Shown here one piece after another: positions 52,603 through 61,682 of a stretch of 64,000 nucleotides of DNA (position 1 is its first letter; each line of letters starts with the position of its first letter). This DNA is from Gemmobacter fulvus (GTDB lineage Bacteria; Pseudomonadota; Alphaproteobacteria; Rhodobacterales; Rhodobacteraceae), in contig NZ_CP076361.1 of the NCBI RefSeq assembly GCF_018798885.1, positions 3,253,501 through 3,317,500 on the forward strand. The letters are read 5' to 3'. The notes below the pieces were generated by a model that searched no databases, was not told the origin of the DNA, and saw nothing but the letters and a program-made list of their open reading frames with translations. The translations under genes were made by a program, and so were the position numbers.

Positions 52603-53730
52603 ATGCCCGGACTTCGCCCCGACGTGGATCCAGATGGTTTGCAGGAATTCTCGGTCGTGTTCACCGACCGCTCGCTCAACCATATGTCTGCGAAATTTCA
52701 GACAGTTATGCGCGAAATTTCATCCATGCTGCGCGAGGTTTATCACGCCGAGGCGGTGGCTCTGGTGCCCGGTGGCGGCTCTTATGCGATGGAGGCGGTG
52801 GCGCGGCAGTTCGGCAGTGGGGCCCATGCGCTGATCGTGCGCAACGGCTGGTTTTCCTATCGCTGGACCCAGATTTTCGAGGCGGGCGGCTTTGCCGGGC
52901 AGACCACGGTGGTGATGGCGCGGCCTGCGGGCAATGGCGCGCGCGCGCCCTTTGCACCGCCGCCGATCGACGAGGTGGTGGCCCGGATCCGGTCGGAAAA
53001 GCCGGATGTGATCTTTGCGCCGCATGTCGAAACCTCGGCCGGGTTGATCCTGCCCGATGACTACATCACTGCCATGGCCGCCGCCGCGCATGAGGTCGGC
53101 GCGCTGATGGTGCTGGATTGCATCGCCTCCGGCGCGATCTGGGTGGATATGCAGGCGACCGGCGTGGATGTGCTGATCTCGGCCCCGCAAAAGGGCTGGT
53201 CGGCGTCGCCTTCGGCCGGGCTGGTGATGATGTCCGCCGCGGCGGTGGCGCGGCTGGAGGCGACGAGTTCCAGCAGTTTCGCACTGGATCTGAAGAAATG
53301 GCGCGCGATCATGGCCGCCTATGAGGGGGGCGGCCATGCCTATCACGCCACCCTGCCGACCGATGCCTTGCTGGGCTTCCGCGATGCGATGGCCGAAACG
53401 CAGGCGCTTGGCTTTGACAGCCTGAAGGCCGCGCAATGGCAGCTTGGTCACGGCGTGCGGGCGATGCTGGCGGCCAAAGGGGTGCAATCGGTGGCCGCTG
53501 ACGGCTTTGGCGCGCCGGGTGTGGTGGTGAGCTATACCGATGACCCGGAGATCCAGACCGGCCGTAAATTTCTGGCCGAAGGCTTGCAGATCGCGGCGGG
53601 CGTGCCGTTGCAGGTGGGCGAGGGCAGCGCGTTCCAGACCTTCCGCCTCGGCCTGTTCGGCCTTGATAAACTGACAGATGTAGAGGGCACGCTGGCCCGT
53701 CTGCGCCCGGTCGTCGACAAACTGCTGTAA
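52603..53730 (+). CDS. Class V aminotransferase (alanine-glyoxylate/serine type)
   Basis: This 375-residue PLP enzyme has a fold-type I pattern. The cofactor region is ALVPGGGSYAMEAVARQF, an aspartate segment is LMVLDCIASGAIWVDMQATGVDVLISAPQKGWSAS in which the Lys of QKG should bind PLP, and a small C-terminal domain follows. Alanine-glyoxylate and serine-pyruvate transaminases belong here; the donor and acceptor are not evident. The ATG at 52603 has GGGAGG upstream (52592-52597). A TATAAT at 52525-52530 may be its -10, but no convincing -35 is visible. Confidence 0.85.
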   Translation: MPGLRPDVDPDGLQEFSVVFTDRSLNHMSAKFQTVMREISSMLREVYHAEAVALVPGGGSYAMEAVARQFGSGAHALIVRNGWFSYRWTQIFEAGGFAGQTTVVMARPAGNGARAPFAPPPIDEVVARIRSEKPDVIFAPHVETSAGLILPDDYITAMAAAAHEVGALMVLDCIASGAIWVDMQATGVDVLISAPQKGWSASPSAGLVMMSAAAVARLEATSSSSFALDLKKWRAIMAAYEGGGHAYHATLPTDALLGFRDAMAETQALGFDSLKAAQWQLGHGVRAMLAAKGVQSVAADGFGAPGVVVSYTDDPEIQTGRKFLAEGLQIAAGVPLQVGEGSAFQTFRLGLFGLDKLTDVEGTLARLRPVVDKLL

Positions 53731-53737
53731 GCCGAAG

Positions 53738-53770
53738 CCCGGCCTTTTGATAGCGTGTCAAAAGGCCGGG
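53738..53770. terminator. 13-bp hairpin after the aminotransferase gene
   Basis: Arms 53738-53750 and 53758-53770 (CCCGGCCTTTTGA/TCAAAAGGCCGGG) are perfect complements with a seven-base loop. T-rich stretches fall within the arms; the classical T run after the stem is missing. Confidence 0.65.
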
Positions 53771-54302
53771 ATCTGATCCGGATGCCGCCCTGTTCTGCGG
53801 TGCAGCACCATGTCGCAAAAACCCATATCTGCGGTGTGCCATTGTATACCTGACAGGCGTGGCCGCGTTGTGCCCACCAGCGCCACCGGATCTTCTGCAT
53901 GGCGCGAATGGCGGATGGAATGCCGGTCCTGCGCAAGATCACGGTGCTGGCGGCCTGATTCCCGGCCTCAGGGCCGATCCGCCGAAAGATGCCCGATTGC
54001 TGGGCGCTCGCGCCCCGAAATGCCCGGATCCTGTGCAGATTCGCGGTAATTGACCCCCATAGACACCTGATTCTGCGGGCACTTTGGCGAAGGCGGCCCG
54101 GTGTGATCCATGCGGTTAGCGCTATCGGAAACGAAAAGCGCCGCTTTGCAGCGTCCAAGTGTCGTTTTATTTCCCGTAGCAAAGCTTTGACGCAACGACA
54201 CTAAGGCCAGTGACAAGCCCGTTGCAATGCGGCGTCGGTTTCGCTTAAGTCGAATGAATACAAAAGCGCAGGACGACCTGCCGGATACACAGGGAGACAG
54301 GG
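53771..54302. other. Long intergenic region without a recognised gene
   Basis: About 530 bases lie between the aminotransferase and the PotA-type ATPase. Frames crossing it on either strand show no family pattern, poor start sites and atypical residue composition (many Arg, Trp and Cys). The right end holds the inverted repeat at 54158-54202 and presumably the promoter of the transporter operon. A decayed gene cannot be excluded. Confidence 0.5.
54158..54202. promoter_or_regulatory. Inverted repeat upstream of the second polyamine-type transporter operon
   Basis: AGTGTCGTT (54158-54166) and AACGACACT (54194-54202) are perfect nine-base arms 27 bases apart. The palindrome CAAAGCTTTG (54180-54189) lies inside the spacer. 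Either two operator half-sites or an RNA structure in a leader is possible. Confidence 0.45.
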
Positions 54303-55406
54303 GTGGCCACAGTGACCCTCAGCGACGATTTCGTCGTATTCGACCATGTTCAAAAAAGTTATGATGGCGTTTCGCTGGTCGTCAAAGATCTTAATCTGAA
54401 GATCGGCAAAGGCGAATTTCTGACGATGCTCGGGCCGTCCGGCTCTGGCAAGACCACCTGCCTGATGATGCTGGCGGGGTTCGAGACGGCCACGAATGGC
54501 GAGATCCGCCTCGATGGCCGCAACATCAACCTCGTGCCGCCGCACAAGCGCGGCATCGGCATGGTGTTCCAGAACTACGCGCTGTTCCCGCATATGACCG
54601 TGGGCGAAAACCTGTCCTTCCCGCTGGAAGTGCGCGGCATGGGCAAGGATGAACGCGAAGCCAAGGTCAAGCGCGCGCTCGACATGGTGCAGATGTATTC
54701 CTTCATTAACCGCCGTCCGGCCCAGCTTTCGGGCGGGCAACAGCAGCGGATCGCGCTGGCACGGGCCCTGGTGTTCGACCCGTCGCTGGTGCTGATGGAC
54801 GAACCGCTGGGCGCGCTGGATAAACAGCTGCGCGAACATATGCAGTTTGAAATCAAGCACCTGCACGAAAGCCTCGGCATCACCGTCGTCTATGTCACCC
54901 ATGATCAGGGCGAGGCGCTGACGATGAGCGACCGCGTGGCGGTGTTCAACGATGGCAAGATCCAGCAGCTTGCCCCGCCCGCCGACCTGTATGAACGCCC
55001 CGAGAACAGCTTTGTTGCGCAGTTCATCGGTGAAAACAACAAGCTGCCCGGCACCATCGAAGAGCTGAGCGGCGACAAGGCACTGGTGCGCCTGTCCACC
55101 GGCGAGCTGATCGACGCGACACCGGTCAATGTGACGGCGAAAGGCCAAAAGACCCTCGTGTCGATCCGGCCGGAGCGGGTGGAGTTCAAGCCCGAAATGA
55201 TGCCGCCCGGCGCGCATATGATCGGCGCGGATGTGATCGAGGTCATCTATATGGGCGACATCCTGCGCGCCCGCCTCAAGGTGGCCGGGTCCGATGATTT
55301 CGTGATGAAGATGCGCAACACGCTGGGGCAGACCAAGCTGGAGGCTGGCCAGAAGATCAGCATCGGCTGGCACCCGCAGGACGCGCGTGCGCTGGAACCA
55401 ATGTGA
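54303..55406 (+). CDS. ABC transporter ATP-binding protein, PotA type, second system
   Basis: This 367-residue ATPase has Walker A GPSGSGKTT (about 41-49), signature LSGGQQQR, Walker B LVLMDEP and switch YVTHD. A C-terminal TOBE region contains VSIRPERVEFK. It starts at GTG 54303, with GGGAGACAGG just upstream. The system is separate from the one at 18.7-22.4 kb, and the two ATPases are clearly diverged. The following genes supply the binding protein and both permeases, giving a complete spermidine/putrescine-type importer. Confidence 0.92.
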   Translation: MATVTLSDDFVVFDHVQKSYDGVSLVVKDLNLKIGKGEFLTMLGPSGSGKTTCLMMLAGFETATNGEIRLDGRNINLVPPHKRGIGMVFQNYALFPHMTVGENLSFPLEVRGMGKDEREAKVKRALDMVQMYSFINRRPAQLSGGQQQRIALARALVFDPSLVLMDEPLGALDKQLREHMQFEIKHLHESLGITVVYVTHDQGEALTMSDRVAVFNDGKIQQLAPPADLYERPENSFVAQFIGENNKLPGTIEELSGDKALVRLSTGELIDATPVNVTAKGQKTLVSIRPERVEFKPEMMPPGAHMIGADVIEVIYMGDILRARLKVAGSDDFVMKMRNTLGQTKLEAGQKISIGWHPQDARALEPM

Positions 55407-55484
55407 GATTTCTGGCGGATCTTCCGCCGGAATGCCGCAAGGACGCGGCCCGATAAAAAGTCCTGTCAACCTGGGAGACAACGA

Positions 55485-56555
55485 ATGAAGAAACTTCTTG
55501 CCCTGTCCACTGCCCTGACCGCTGTGGCCGTATCGGCCTCTGCGGATGTCACGGTCATGTCCTGGGGCGGCTCCTACGGCACCAGCCAGATGGAAGCCTA
55601 TATCAAGCCCTATATCGCCGAAACCGGCGTCAAGGTCACTATGGTGGATGCCGACAACCCGGCAACCCCGGTGAAGGCGATGGTCGAGGCGAACAACGTC
55701 ACCGTCGATGTGGCCGACGTGGAATATGCCGATGCGATCCGCCTGTGCGATGAAGGCATGCTGGAAGAAATTGATCCGGCCATCCTGCCCGCCGCCCCCG
55801 ATGGCACCCCGGCGACCGAAGACTTCCTGCCGGGCGCGCTGACCGATTGCGCCGTGGCAACCATCGTGTTTTCGACCGTGTTCGCCTATGACAGCTCCAA
55901 ATTCCCGGAAGGCCCGAAAGCCATTTCCGACTTCTTCGATCTGGAGAAGTTCCCGGGCAAACGCGCGATGCGCAAGGGTGCGAAAGCCAACCTTGAAATG
56001 GCGCTGATGGCAGATGGTGTGCCGGCGGCGGATGTCTATGCCACGCTGGAAACCCCCGAAGGCGTGGACCGCGCCTTTGCCATGCTCGACAAGATCAAGA
56101 AAGACACGATCTGGTGGGAAGCCGGTGCCCAGCCGCCGCAACTGCTCGCCGATGGCGAAGTGGCGATGACCACCGCCTATAACGGCCGGATCTTTGCCGC
56201 CGCCGTGTCGGAAAACAAACCGTTCAACGTGGTCTGGGATGGCCAGGTCTATGAATATGACCTGTTCGTGATTCCGAAGGGCGCGCCCAATCTGGAAGAC
56301 GCGAAAAAGTTCCTGGCCTATGCCACGGATACCCAGCGCCTTGCCGATCAGGCCAAATGGATCAGCTATGGCCCGGCGCGCAAATCCTCCGGCCCGCTGG
56401 TCGGCATGTTCATGGATGGCAAGACCGAAATGGCGCCGCATATGCCCACTTCGGCGGCCAACCTGACCAATGCGCTGGCCTCGTCCTATGAATTCTGGGT
56501 CGACCGCGATTCCGAGCTGAACGAGAAGTTCAACGCCTGGCTCGCCGCCAACTGA
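55485..56555 (+). CDS. ABC transporter periplasmic binding protein, PotD/PotF type
   Basis: This 356-residue secreted binding protein has a signal peptide of about 20 residues (MKKLLALSTALTAVAVSASA), and the mature part begins DVTVMSWGGSYGTSQMEAYI. Further blocks such as IWWEAGAQPPQLLADGEVAM and MTTAYNGRI match PotD-type proteins. The ligand is probably a polyamine or similar cation, by homology only. GGGAGA precedes the ATG at the usual distance. Confidence 0.9.
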   Translation: MKKLLALSTALTAVAVSASADVTVMSWGGSYGTSQMEAYIKPYIAETGVKVTMVDADNPATPVKAMVEANNVTVDVADVEYADAIRLCDEGMLEEIDPAILPAAPDGTPATEDFLPGALTDCAVATIVFSTVFAYDSSKFPEGPKAISDFFDLEKFPGKRAMRKGAKANLEMALMADGVPAADVYATLETPEGVDRAFAMLDKIKKDTIWWEAGAQPPQLLADGEVAMTTAYNGRIFAAAVSENKPFNVVWDGQVYEYDLFVIPKGAPNLEDAKKFLAYATDTQRLADQAKWISYGPARKSSGPLVGMFMDGKTEMAPHMPTSAANLTNALASSYEFWVDRDSELNEKFNAWLAAN

Positions 56556-56680
56556 TGGCCTTTCGGGCCGGGGCTTGCCCCGGCCCGCGTTTTGCCCCGG
56601 CCCGCAGCTTTCGCGCATGTCTTGCGCCTGTCCGGTGACATTTCAGCCTTCCCCGCATCAGCCTTCCACAAGGACTGACA

Positions 56681-57928
56681 ATGACCGATATTTCCGCATC
56701 TCTTACCACCGCAGATGGCCGCCCGCTGAAGGCGGCGCTGGCCGCAGCGCAAGGCCGCGCCCGCCGCAAGGCATTTTTCCTGGTGGCCCCGCTGTTGCTG
56801 TTCGTGGTGATCACCTTCATCCTGCCCATCGGCCAGATGCTGCAACGCTCGGTCTATCACGATGGCTTTTCCAAAGCGGCCCCCAACCTCGCGGCCTGGT
56901 TCGAGGCCAATGCCTCGGATGTGGCACCCGATGAGGCCGCCTTTGCCGCACTCGCCGCCGATCTGGCGCAGATGAAGGCCGACAAGACCGCAGGCGAGGC
57001 GGGCACCCGCATCAACTATACCGTGCCGGGCACCCGCTCGCTCTTCACCTCGGCGGCGCGGGGAGCAGACAAGCTGACCCCGCCGTTCAAGGAGGCGCTG
57101 CTGGCACAGGATGCGAAATGGGGCCAGCCGATCATCTGGCAGGCGATGCGCGCCGCCGCCTCGCCCTATACCACCGATTTCTACCTGATCGCGACCGACC
57201 GCGCCCGCGCCGATGATGGCTCCATCGTGCAGGTGCCGGAAAATGAACGGATCTATCTCTGGCTCTTTGGCAAGACCTTCATCCTGTCGGGCCTGATCAC
57301 CTTCATCTGCCTCCTGCTCGCCTTCCCGATCGCCCATCTGCTGGCAACCCTGCCGATGGCGAAATCCAACCTGCTGATGATCCTCGTGCTGCTGCCGTTC
57401 TGGACCTCGCTTCTGGTGCGCACCACCTCCTGGATCGTGCTGCTGCAAGGGCAGGGCGTGGTGAACAATGTGCTGGTCTCGCTGGGCGTGGTCGGCGACG
57501 ATGGCCGCCTGTCGATGATCTACAACCAGACCGGCACGATCATCGTGATGACACATATCCTGCTGCCCTTCATGGTGCTGCCGCTCTATTCGGTGATGCG
57601 CACGATCAAACCGGCCTATGCCCGCGCCGCACGCAGTCTGGGCGCAACCAGCTGGACCACCTTCCGCCGCATCTACCTGCCGCAAACCCTGCCCGGCATC
57701 GGGGCGGGCGCGCTGTTGGTGTTCATCCTGGCCGTCGGCTATTACATCACCCCGGCACTGGTCGGCGGCGCCAGCGGTCAGCTGATCTCGAACCTGATCG
57801 ACTTCCACATGGACAAATCGAACTGGTCGCTGGCGGCCGCCCTCTCGGCCATGCTGCTGGCCGGGGTGCTGGTGCTCTACTGGCTTTATGATCGCCTTGT
57901 TGGCATCGACAAACTGAAACTCGGGTAA
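56681..57928 (+). CDS. ABC transporter permease, PotB type, with large periplasmic insertion
   Basis: This 415-residue permease has a first helix at about 28-50. Roughly 135 mostly hydrophilic residues follow before the second helix (from about 192), and then the usual five-helix core with coupling loop ARSLGATSWTTFRRIYLPQ. Ordinary PotB proteins are about 280 residues, so the difference lies in the first periplasmic loop. That loop may contact the binding protein. The gene starts 125 bases after the binding-protein stop. Confidence 0.88.
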   Translation: MTDISASLTTADGRPLKAALAAAQGRARRKAFFLVAPLLLFVVITFILPIGQMLQRSVYHDGFSKAAPNLAAWFEANASDVAPDEAAFAALAADLAQMKADKTAGEAGTRINYTVPGTRSLFTSAARGADKLTPPFKEALLAQDAKWGQPIIWQAMRAAASPYTTDFYLIATDRARADDGSIVQVPENERIYLWLFGKTFILSGLITFICLLLAFPIAHLLATLPMAKSNLLMILVLLPFWTSLLVRTTSWIVLLQGQGVVNNVLVSLGVVGDDGRLSMIYNQTGTIIVMTHILLPFMVLPLYSVMRTIKPAYARAARSLGATSWTTFRRIYLPQTLPGIGAGALLVFILAVGYYITPALVGGASGQLISNLIDFHMDKSNWSLAAALSAMLLAGVLVLYWLYDRLVGIDKLKLG

Positions 57929-57946
57929 GACGCGCCCGCGCCTGCC

Positions 57947-57991
57947 TTTCATCTTGGCCCAAATATCCTGGGGGTGCGGGGGCCAGCCCCC
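57947..57991 (+). repeat. Dispersed intergenic repeat, copy 3
   Basis: This copy runs TTTCATCTTGG, CAAATATCCTGGGGG and a closing hairpin (GGGGGCCAGCCCCC). It sits between the PotB- and PotC-type genes, ending 26 bases before the next start codon, so it lies inside a transcribed operon. Confidence 0.85.
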
Positions 57992-58017
57992 GTCGCCGCC
58001 CACCACAGGAGATCCCG

Positions 58018-58971
58018 ATGGCTCTTCCCGCCTATGCCGATCCGCTGGAGCGCATCTGGTATTACACCTATCATGCGATCTGCATCACGATCTTCGTGTT
58101 CCTCATCGCACCGATCCTGATAGTGATGCCGCTCAGCTTCAACGCCGAGCCGTATTTCACCTTTACCGAAAAGATGCTGACGCTCGATCCCGACGGCTAT
58201 TCGCTGCGCTGGTATGATCTGCTGCTGACCTTCGGCATGTCCGCCCCCGATCTGCCGCGCGATGGCACCTGGTGGTCGGATGTCTGGCAGAATGCCACCT
58301 GGGTGAAGGCGGCCAAGAACTCGATCATCATCGGCTTCTGGTCCACCATCGTGGCCACCGTGCTGGGCACGCTGGCAGCGCTTGGCCTGTCGCGGCCGGA
58401 GATGCCCTATCGGCGGCTGATCATGGCCATCCTGATCTCGCCGATGATCGTGCCGATCATCATCATCGCGACCGGGTTGTTCTTCTATTACTCGGATCCC
58501 TGCGCGCCGCTGGGCTGGGTGGGGATTGACCTGAACTGTGGTCGCCTGACCTCGACCTATACCGGCGTGATCCTCGCCCATGCCACGCTGGGGATCCCCT
58601 TCGTGATCATCACAGTGACGGCGACGCTGATCGGTTTCGATCAGTCGCTGAGCCGAGCCGCGGCCTCGCTCGGGGCCTCGCCGCAGCGGACCTTCTTCAA
58701 GATCATCCTGCCGCTGATCCTGCCGGGCGTGGTGTCGGGCGCGTTGTTTGCTTTCGTCACCTCGTTTGACGAGGTGGTGGCCGTGCTGTTCATCGCCGGG
58801 CCGGAACAGCAAACCATCCCGCGCCAGATGTGGAACGGTATCCGCGAGGCGATCAGCCCGGCGATCCTGTCAGTCGCCACGATCCTCGTGCTGATTTCGA
58901 TCTGCCTGCTGGCCACCGTCGAAGTCCTGCGCCGCCGGTCTGAACGGTTGCGCGGTGTGACACCGCAGTAA
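58018..58971 (+). CDS. ABC transporter permease, PotC type, second system
   Basis: This 317-residue permease has about six helices and coupling loop SRAAASLGASPQRTFFKIILPLILPG. It is the last gene of the importer operon and is followed by a strong hairpin terminator. The ATG at 58018 is preceded by ACAGGAGAT, so translation is independent of the upstream gene. An extra periplasmic segment of some 30 residues lies in the first half (APDLPRDGTWWSDVWQNATW). Confidence 0.9.
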   Translation: MALPAYADPLERIWYYTYHAICITIFVFLIAPILIVMPLSFNAEPYFTFTEKMLTLDPDGYSLRWYDLLLTFGMSAPDLPRDGTWWSDVWQNATWVKAAKNSIIIGFWSTIVATVLGTLAALGLSRPEMPYRRLIMAILISPMIVPIIIIATGLFFYYSDPCAPLGWVGIDLNCGRLTSTYTGVILAHATLGIPFVIITVTATLIGFDQSLSRAAASLGASPQRTFFKIILPLILPGVVSGALFAFVTSFDEVVAVLFIAGPEQQTIPRQMWNGIREAISPAILSVATILVLISICLLATVEVLRRRSERLRGVTPQ

Positions 58972-58988
58972 GCGGGGTCACAGGGATG

Positions 58989-59030
58989 TCCTGAAAACGC
59001 CCGGTCCGAATGGACCGGGCGTTTTCAGGA
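58989..59030. terminator. Bidirectional terminator after the second polyamine-type operon
   Basis: A 19-base-pair perfect stem (58989-59007 with 59012-59030) with a GAAT loop carries AAAA and TTTT inside the arms, so it can end transcripts from both sides. It lies between the permease and the convergent AEC gene. Confidence 0.85.
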
Positions 59031-59146
59031 CTGAAGGGCACGGGGCAGCCCCGTGCGGACGCATCACAGGGCGCGGTTGTGTGGGCTGGCGGCGGGGCTG
59101 TGAGTATTTATGCAAAATGCAAGTTATGGCCGCAAAGCGGGGCGGC

Positions 59147-60082
59147 TCAGGGCAGGATGGTGAGCCAGAGCCAGATGGTGCCGATGGAGCCTGCGGTGGC
59201 CAGCAGCACGCTGGAGGCGGTAACCCGTTTGGCGACGCCATACATATGGGCAAACAGATAGGCATTGACCCCGGGTGCCATCGCCCCGGTCAGAACGGCA
59301 GAGCGGAGTTGATCGGTGTCGAGGCCGAAGACCCGTGTGCCCAGAAGATAGGTGAGGCCCGGGTGCAGCAGCAGCGACAGGGCCATGACCATGGCGATGG
59401 CGCGGCCATCGCCTTCGGGGCGGTAGCGCAGCAGCACGCCGCCGAGGCCGAACAGCGCCGTGGGAATGGCCGCCCCGCCGACCATTTTCAGCGCATCCCA
59501 GGCAAAGCCGGGCAGGGGCAGGCCGCTCAGGTTCACCGCAAAACCGGCGCTGATGCCCAGCACCATCGGTTGCGTGAAGATGGCGCGCAGGACCTGACGG
59601 GCCAGCCGATGCGCGGGCAGGCCCTGACCGTGGCTGCGTGCCAGTTCCATTGCCATGATGCCAGTCGCATAAAGCAGCGGCGAATGGATGGAGATGATCG
59701 CAAAGTTGCCCGCCAGCGCCGCACTGCCATAGGCGCGTTCGGTGATCGGCACGCCGAGCAGCAGTGAGTTCGAGAACATGCAGGCAAAGCCGATGGCCAC
59801 GGCATCGGTGGCGGGCCGACCGAGCAGGCGCGCGCCAAGAAAGCCGAGGCCGAAGCCCGCAAAGGCCCCGGCGTAAAAGCTGGCAAACAGCGCCGGATCA
59901 TAGGCGGCCACCAGATCGAGCCGCGAAATCGACAGGAACAGCAGCACCGGCACGGCGATGCTTTGCGCGAACCGCATCAGCGCATCCACCGCCGCATCGG
60001 ACAGAAGGCCGGTGCGCGCCGCGATCCAGCCGCCGCCGATGACCAGAAACACCGGCATGATGACATCCAGCAGGGCGTTCAT
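59147..60082 (-). CDS. AEC-family transporter (auxin efflux carrier type)
   Basis: This 311-residue membrane protein has about ten helices. It has the N-terminal AEC pattern PVFLVIGGGWIAARTGLLSDAAVDALMRFAQSIAVPVLLFLSI, and the C-terminal half includes GVNAYLFAHMYGVAKRVTASSVLLAT. Members move carboxylates such as malonate or other organic anions. It is the last gene of a minus-strand series and overlaps the MBL-type hydrolase gene by four bases. Confidence 0.88.
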   Translation of the reverse strand: MNALLDVIMPVFLVIGGGWIAARTGLLSDAAVDALMRFAQSIAVPVLLFLSISRLDLVAAYDPALFASFYAGAFAGFGLGFLGARLLGRPATDAVAIGFACMFSNSLLLGVPITERAYGSAALAGNFAIISIHSPLLYATGIMAMELARSHGQGLPAHRLARQVLRAIFTQPMVLGISAGFAVNLSGLPLPGFAWDALKMVGGAAIPTALFGLGGVLLRYRPEGDGRAIAMVMALSLLLHPGLTYLLGTRVFGLDTDQLRSAVLTGAMAPGVNAYLFAHMYGVAKRVTASSVLLATAGSIGTIWLWLTILP

Positions 60083-60873
60083 GGCGCAGGCAGTTCCAGG
60101 ATCATGCCGTCATAGGCGGGGCAGATATGGTCGGGCAGTTCGGCGGCGAGCGTCGCATAATCCAGATCGAGGTGCATATTGGTCAGCACGCCGCGGGTGG
60201 GTTTGGCCCGGGACATCCATTCCAGCGACAGTGCCAGATGCGCATGGGTCGGATGCGGTTTGCGGCGCAGCGCATCCAGCACCCAGATCTCCAGCCCGAT
60301 CAGCAGGGGCCAACTCGTCTCGGGGATCGCCACCACATCGGGCAGATAGGCCAGACCGCCGATGCGGAACCCCAGCGCGTCGATGGAGCCGTGATCGGCC
60401 AGAAACGGCGTCAGCGTCACCGGCCCCCCGGCGCCCTGAATGGTGAAGGGGCCGTCGATCGTGTGCAGGTCGAGGATTGGCGGATAGGGCGAGCCTTCGG
60501 GTTGGACAAAGGCATAGGCAAACCGGTCCAGCAGCGCGCCCTGCGTCGGGCCGTCTGCCCAGACCGGCAGGCGGCGGCGCAAGTTGAACACGATCTGTCG
60601 CAGATCGTCGATACCATGCACATGATCGGCATGGCTATGGGTATAGGCCACGGCATCCAGCGTGCCGATCCCGGCATCCAGAAGCTGGTCGCGCATGTCG
60701 GGCGAGGTGTCGATCAGCACGCGGGTGATGCCCTCGGCCCCGATCCGTTCCACCAGCATCGAACAGCGGCGGCGGCGGTTTTTGGCATTGGTCGGATCGC
60801 AATCGCCCCAATCGCCGCCCAGCCGGGGCACGCCACCGGAGGAGCCGCAGCCAAGAATGGTGAAACGATACAT
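60079..60873 (-). CDS. MBL-fold metallo-hydrolase, PhnP-like
   Basis: This 264-residue metallo-beta-lactamase fold protein has a glycine-rich start (ILGCGSSGGVPRLGG), the metal motif THSHADHVHGIDDL and later histidines in FLADHGS and NMHLDLDYA. PhnP relatives are cyclic phosphodiesterases. In alphaproteobacteria this gene regularly follows tatD, but its real substrate is unsettled. Start and stop are shared with its neighbours by overlapping bases. Confidence 0.88.
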   Translation of the reverse strand: MYRFTILGCGSSGGVPRLGGDWGDCDPTNAKNRRRRCSMLVERIGAEGITRVLIDTSPDMRDQLLDAGIGTLDAVAYTHSHADHVHGIDDLRQIVFNLRRRLPVWADGPTQGALLDRFAYAFVQPEGSPYPPILDLHTIDGPFTIQGAGGPVTLTPFLADHGSIDALGFRIGGLAYLPDVVAIPETSWPLLIGLEIWVLDALRRKPHPTHAHLALSLEWMSRAKPTRGVLTNMHLDLDYATLAAELPDHICPAYDGMILELPAP

Positions 60874-61676
60874 CAGGCGGCCTGTGCCCGGTCAGCGGCC
60901 TTGGTGAACAGCCGGTCGAAATTGGCGGTGGTGGCGGCTGCGAACTCCTCGACGCTCAGCCCGAACAGGGCTGCTCCGGCCTTGGCGGTGAAGGCGGTAT
61001 AGGCGGGTTCGTTGCGTTTGCCGCGATGGGGCACGGGGGCAAGATAGGGGCTGTCGGTTTCCAGCAGGATCCGGTCCAGTGGTGCAGCGGCGAAAATGTC
61101 GCGCAGCTCCTGGCTTTTGGGAAAGGACGCGATGCCGGACATCGACAGATAGAAGCCCAGATCCAGCGCCGCGCGCGCCAGTTCGGCAGAGGAGGAGAAG
61201 CAGTGCATCACACAGGCATAGGGCTGGTGTCGCCAGCCTTCGGTCAGGATGCGCGCCATGTCGTCATCGGCGGCGCGGGCATGGATGATCAGCGGCAGGC
61301 CGGTGTCCTGCGCCGCCTCGATATGCAGGCGGAGCGAGGCTTTCTGCACCTCGGCGCTCTCGGCGGTATAGTGGTAGTCGAGGCCGGTTTCGCCGATGCC
61401 CACGAATTTCGGGTGTTTGGCCAGCGCCACCAGCTGATCCACCGTGACCAGCGGGTCTTCATGCGCCCGCATCGGATGGATGCCTGCGGCGTAGAACACG
61501 CCTTCGTAGGCCTCGGCAATGGCGCGCACGGCGGGTTCGCTGTGCAGCCTGGTGCAGATGGTCACCATGCGGCGCACCCCGGCGGCCCGGGCGGCGGCGA
61601 TGATACGCGGCAATTCCCCGTCAAAATCCGGGAAGTCGAGATGGCAATGGCTGTCAACGAGGTCGGGCAGGGTCAT
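60873..61676 (-). CDS. TatD-family metal-dependent hydrolase
   Basis: This 267-residue TIM-barrel enzyme has the metal motif DSHCHLDF at residues about 7-14, GETGLDYHY, PLIIHARAAD, CVMHCFSSS and the closing LLETDSPYLAPVPHRGKRNEP. TatD proteins are 3'-5' DNA/RNA exonucleases linked to repair. The position directly after holB fits the alphaproteobacterial order, although metG, often found between them, is absent here. Confidence 0.93.
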   Translation of the reverse strand: MTLPDLVDSHCHLDFPDFDGELPRIIAAARAAGVRRMVTICTRLHSEPAVRAIAEAYEGVFYAAGIHPMRAHEDPLVTVDQLVALAKHPKFVGIGETGLDYHYTAESAEVQKASLRLHIEAAQDTGLPLIIHARAADDDMARILTEGWRHQPYACVMHCFSSSAELARAALDLGFYLSMSGIASFPKSQELRDIFAAAPLDRILLETDSPYLAPVPHRGKRNEPAYTAFTAKAGAALFGLSVEEFAAATTANFDRLFTKAADRAQAA

Positions 61677-61682
61677 GCGGGC

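Noticed and set aside
53532-54182. A 216-residue minus-strand frame covering the long intergenic region
   Set aside because: It overlaps the 3' end of the aminotransferase, has an odd composition rich in Arg, Trp and Cys, and no plausible ribosome site.
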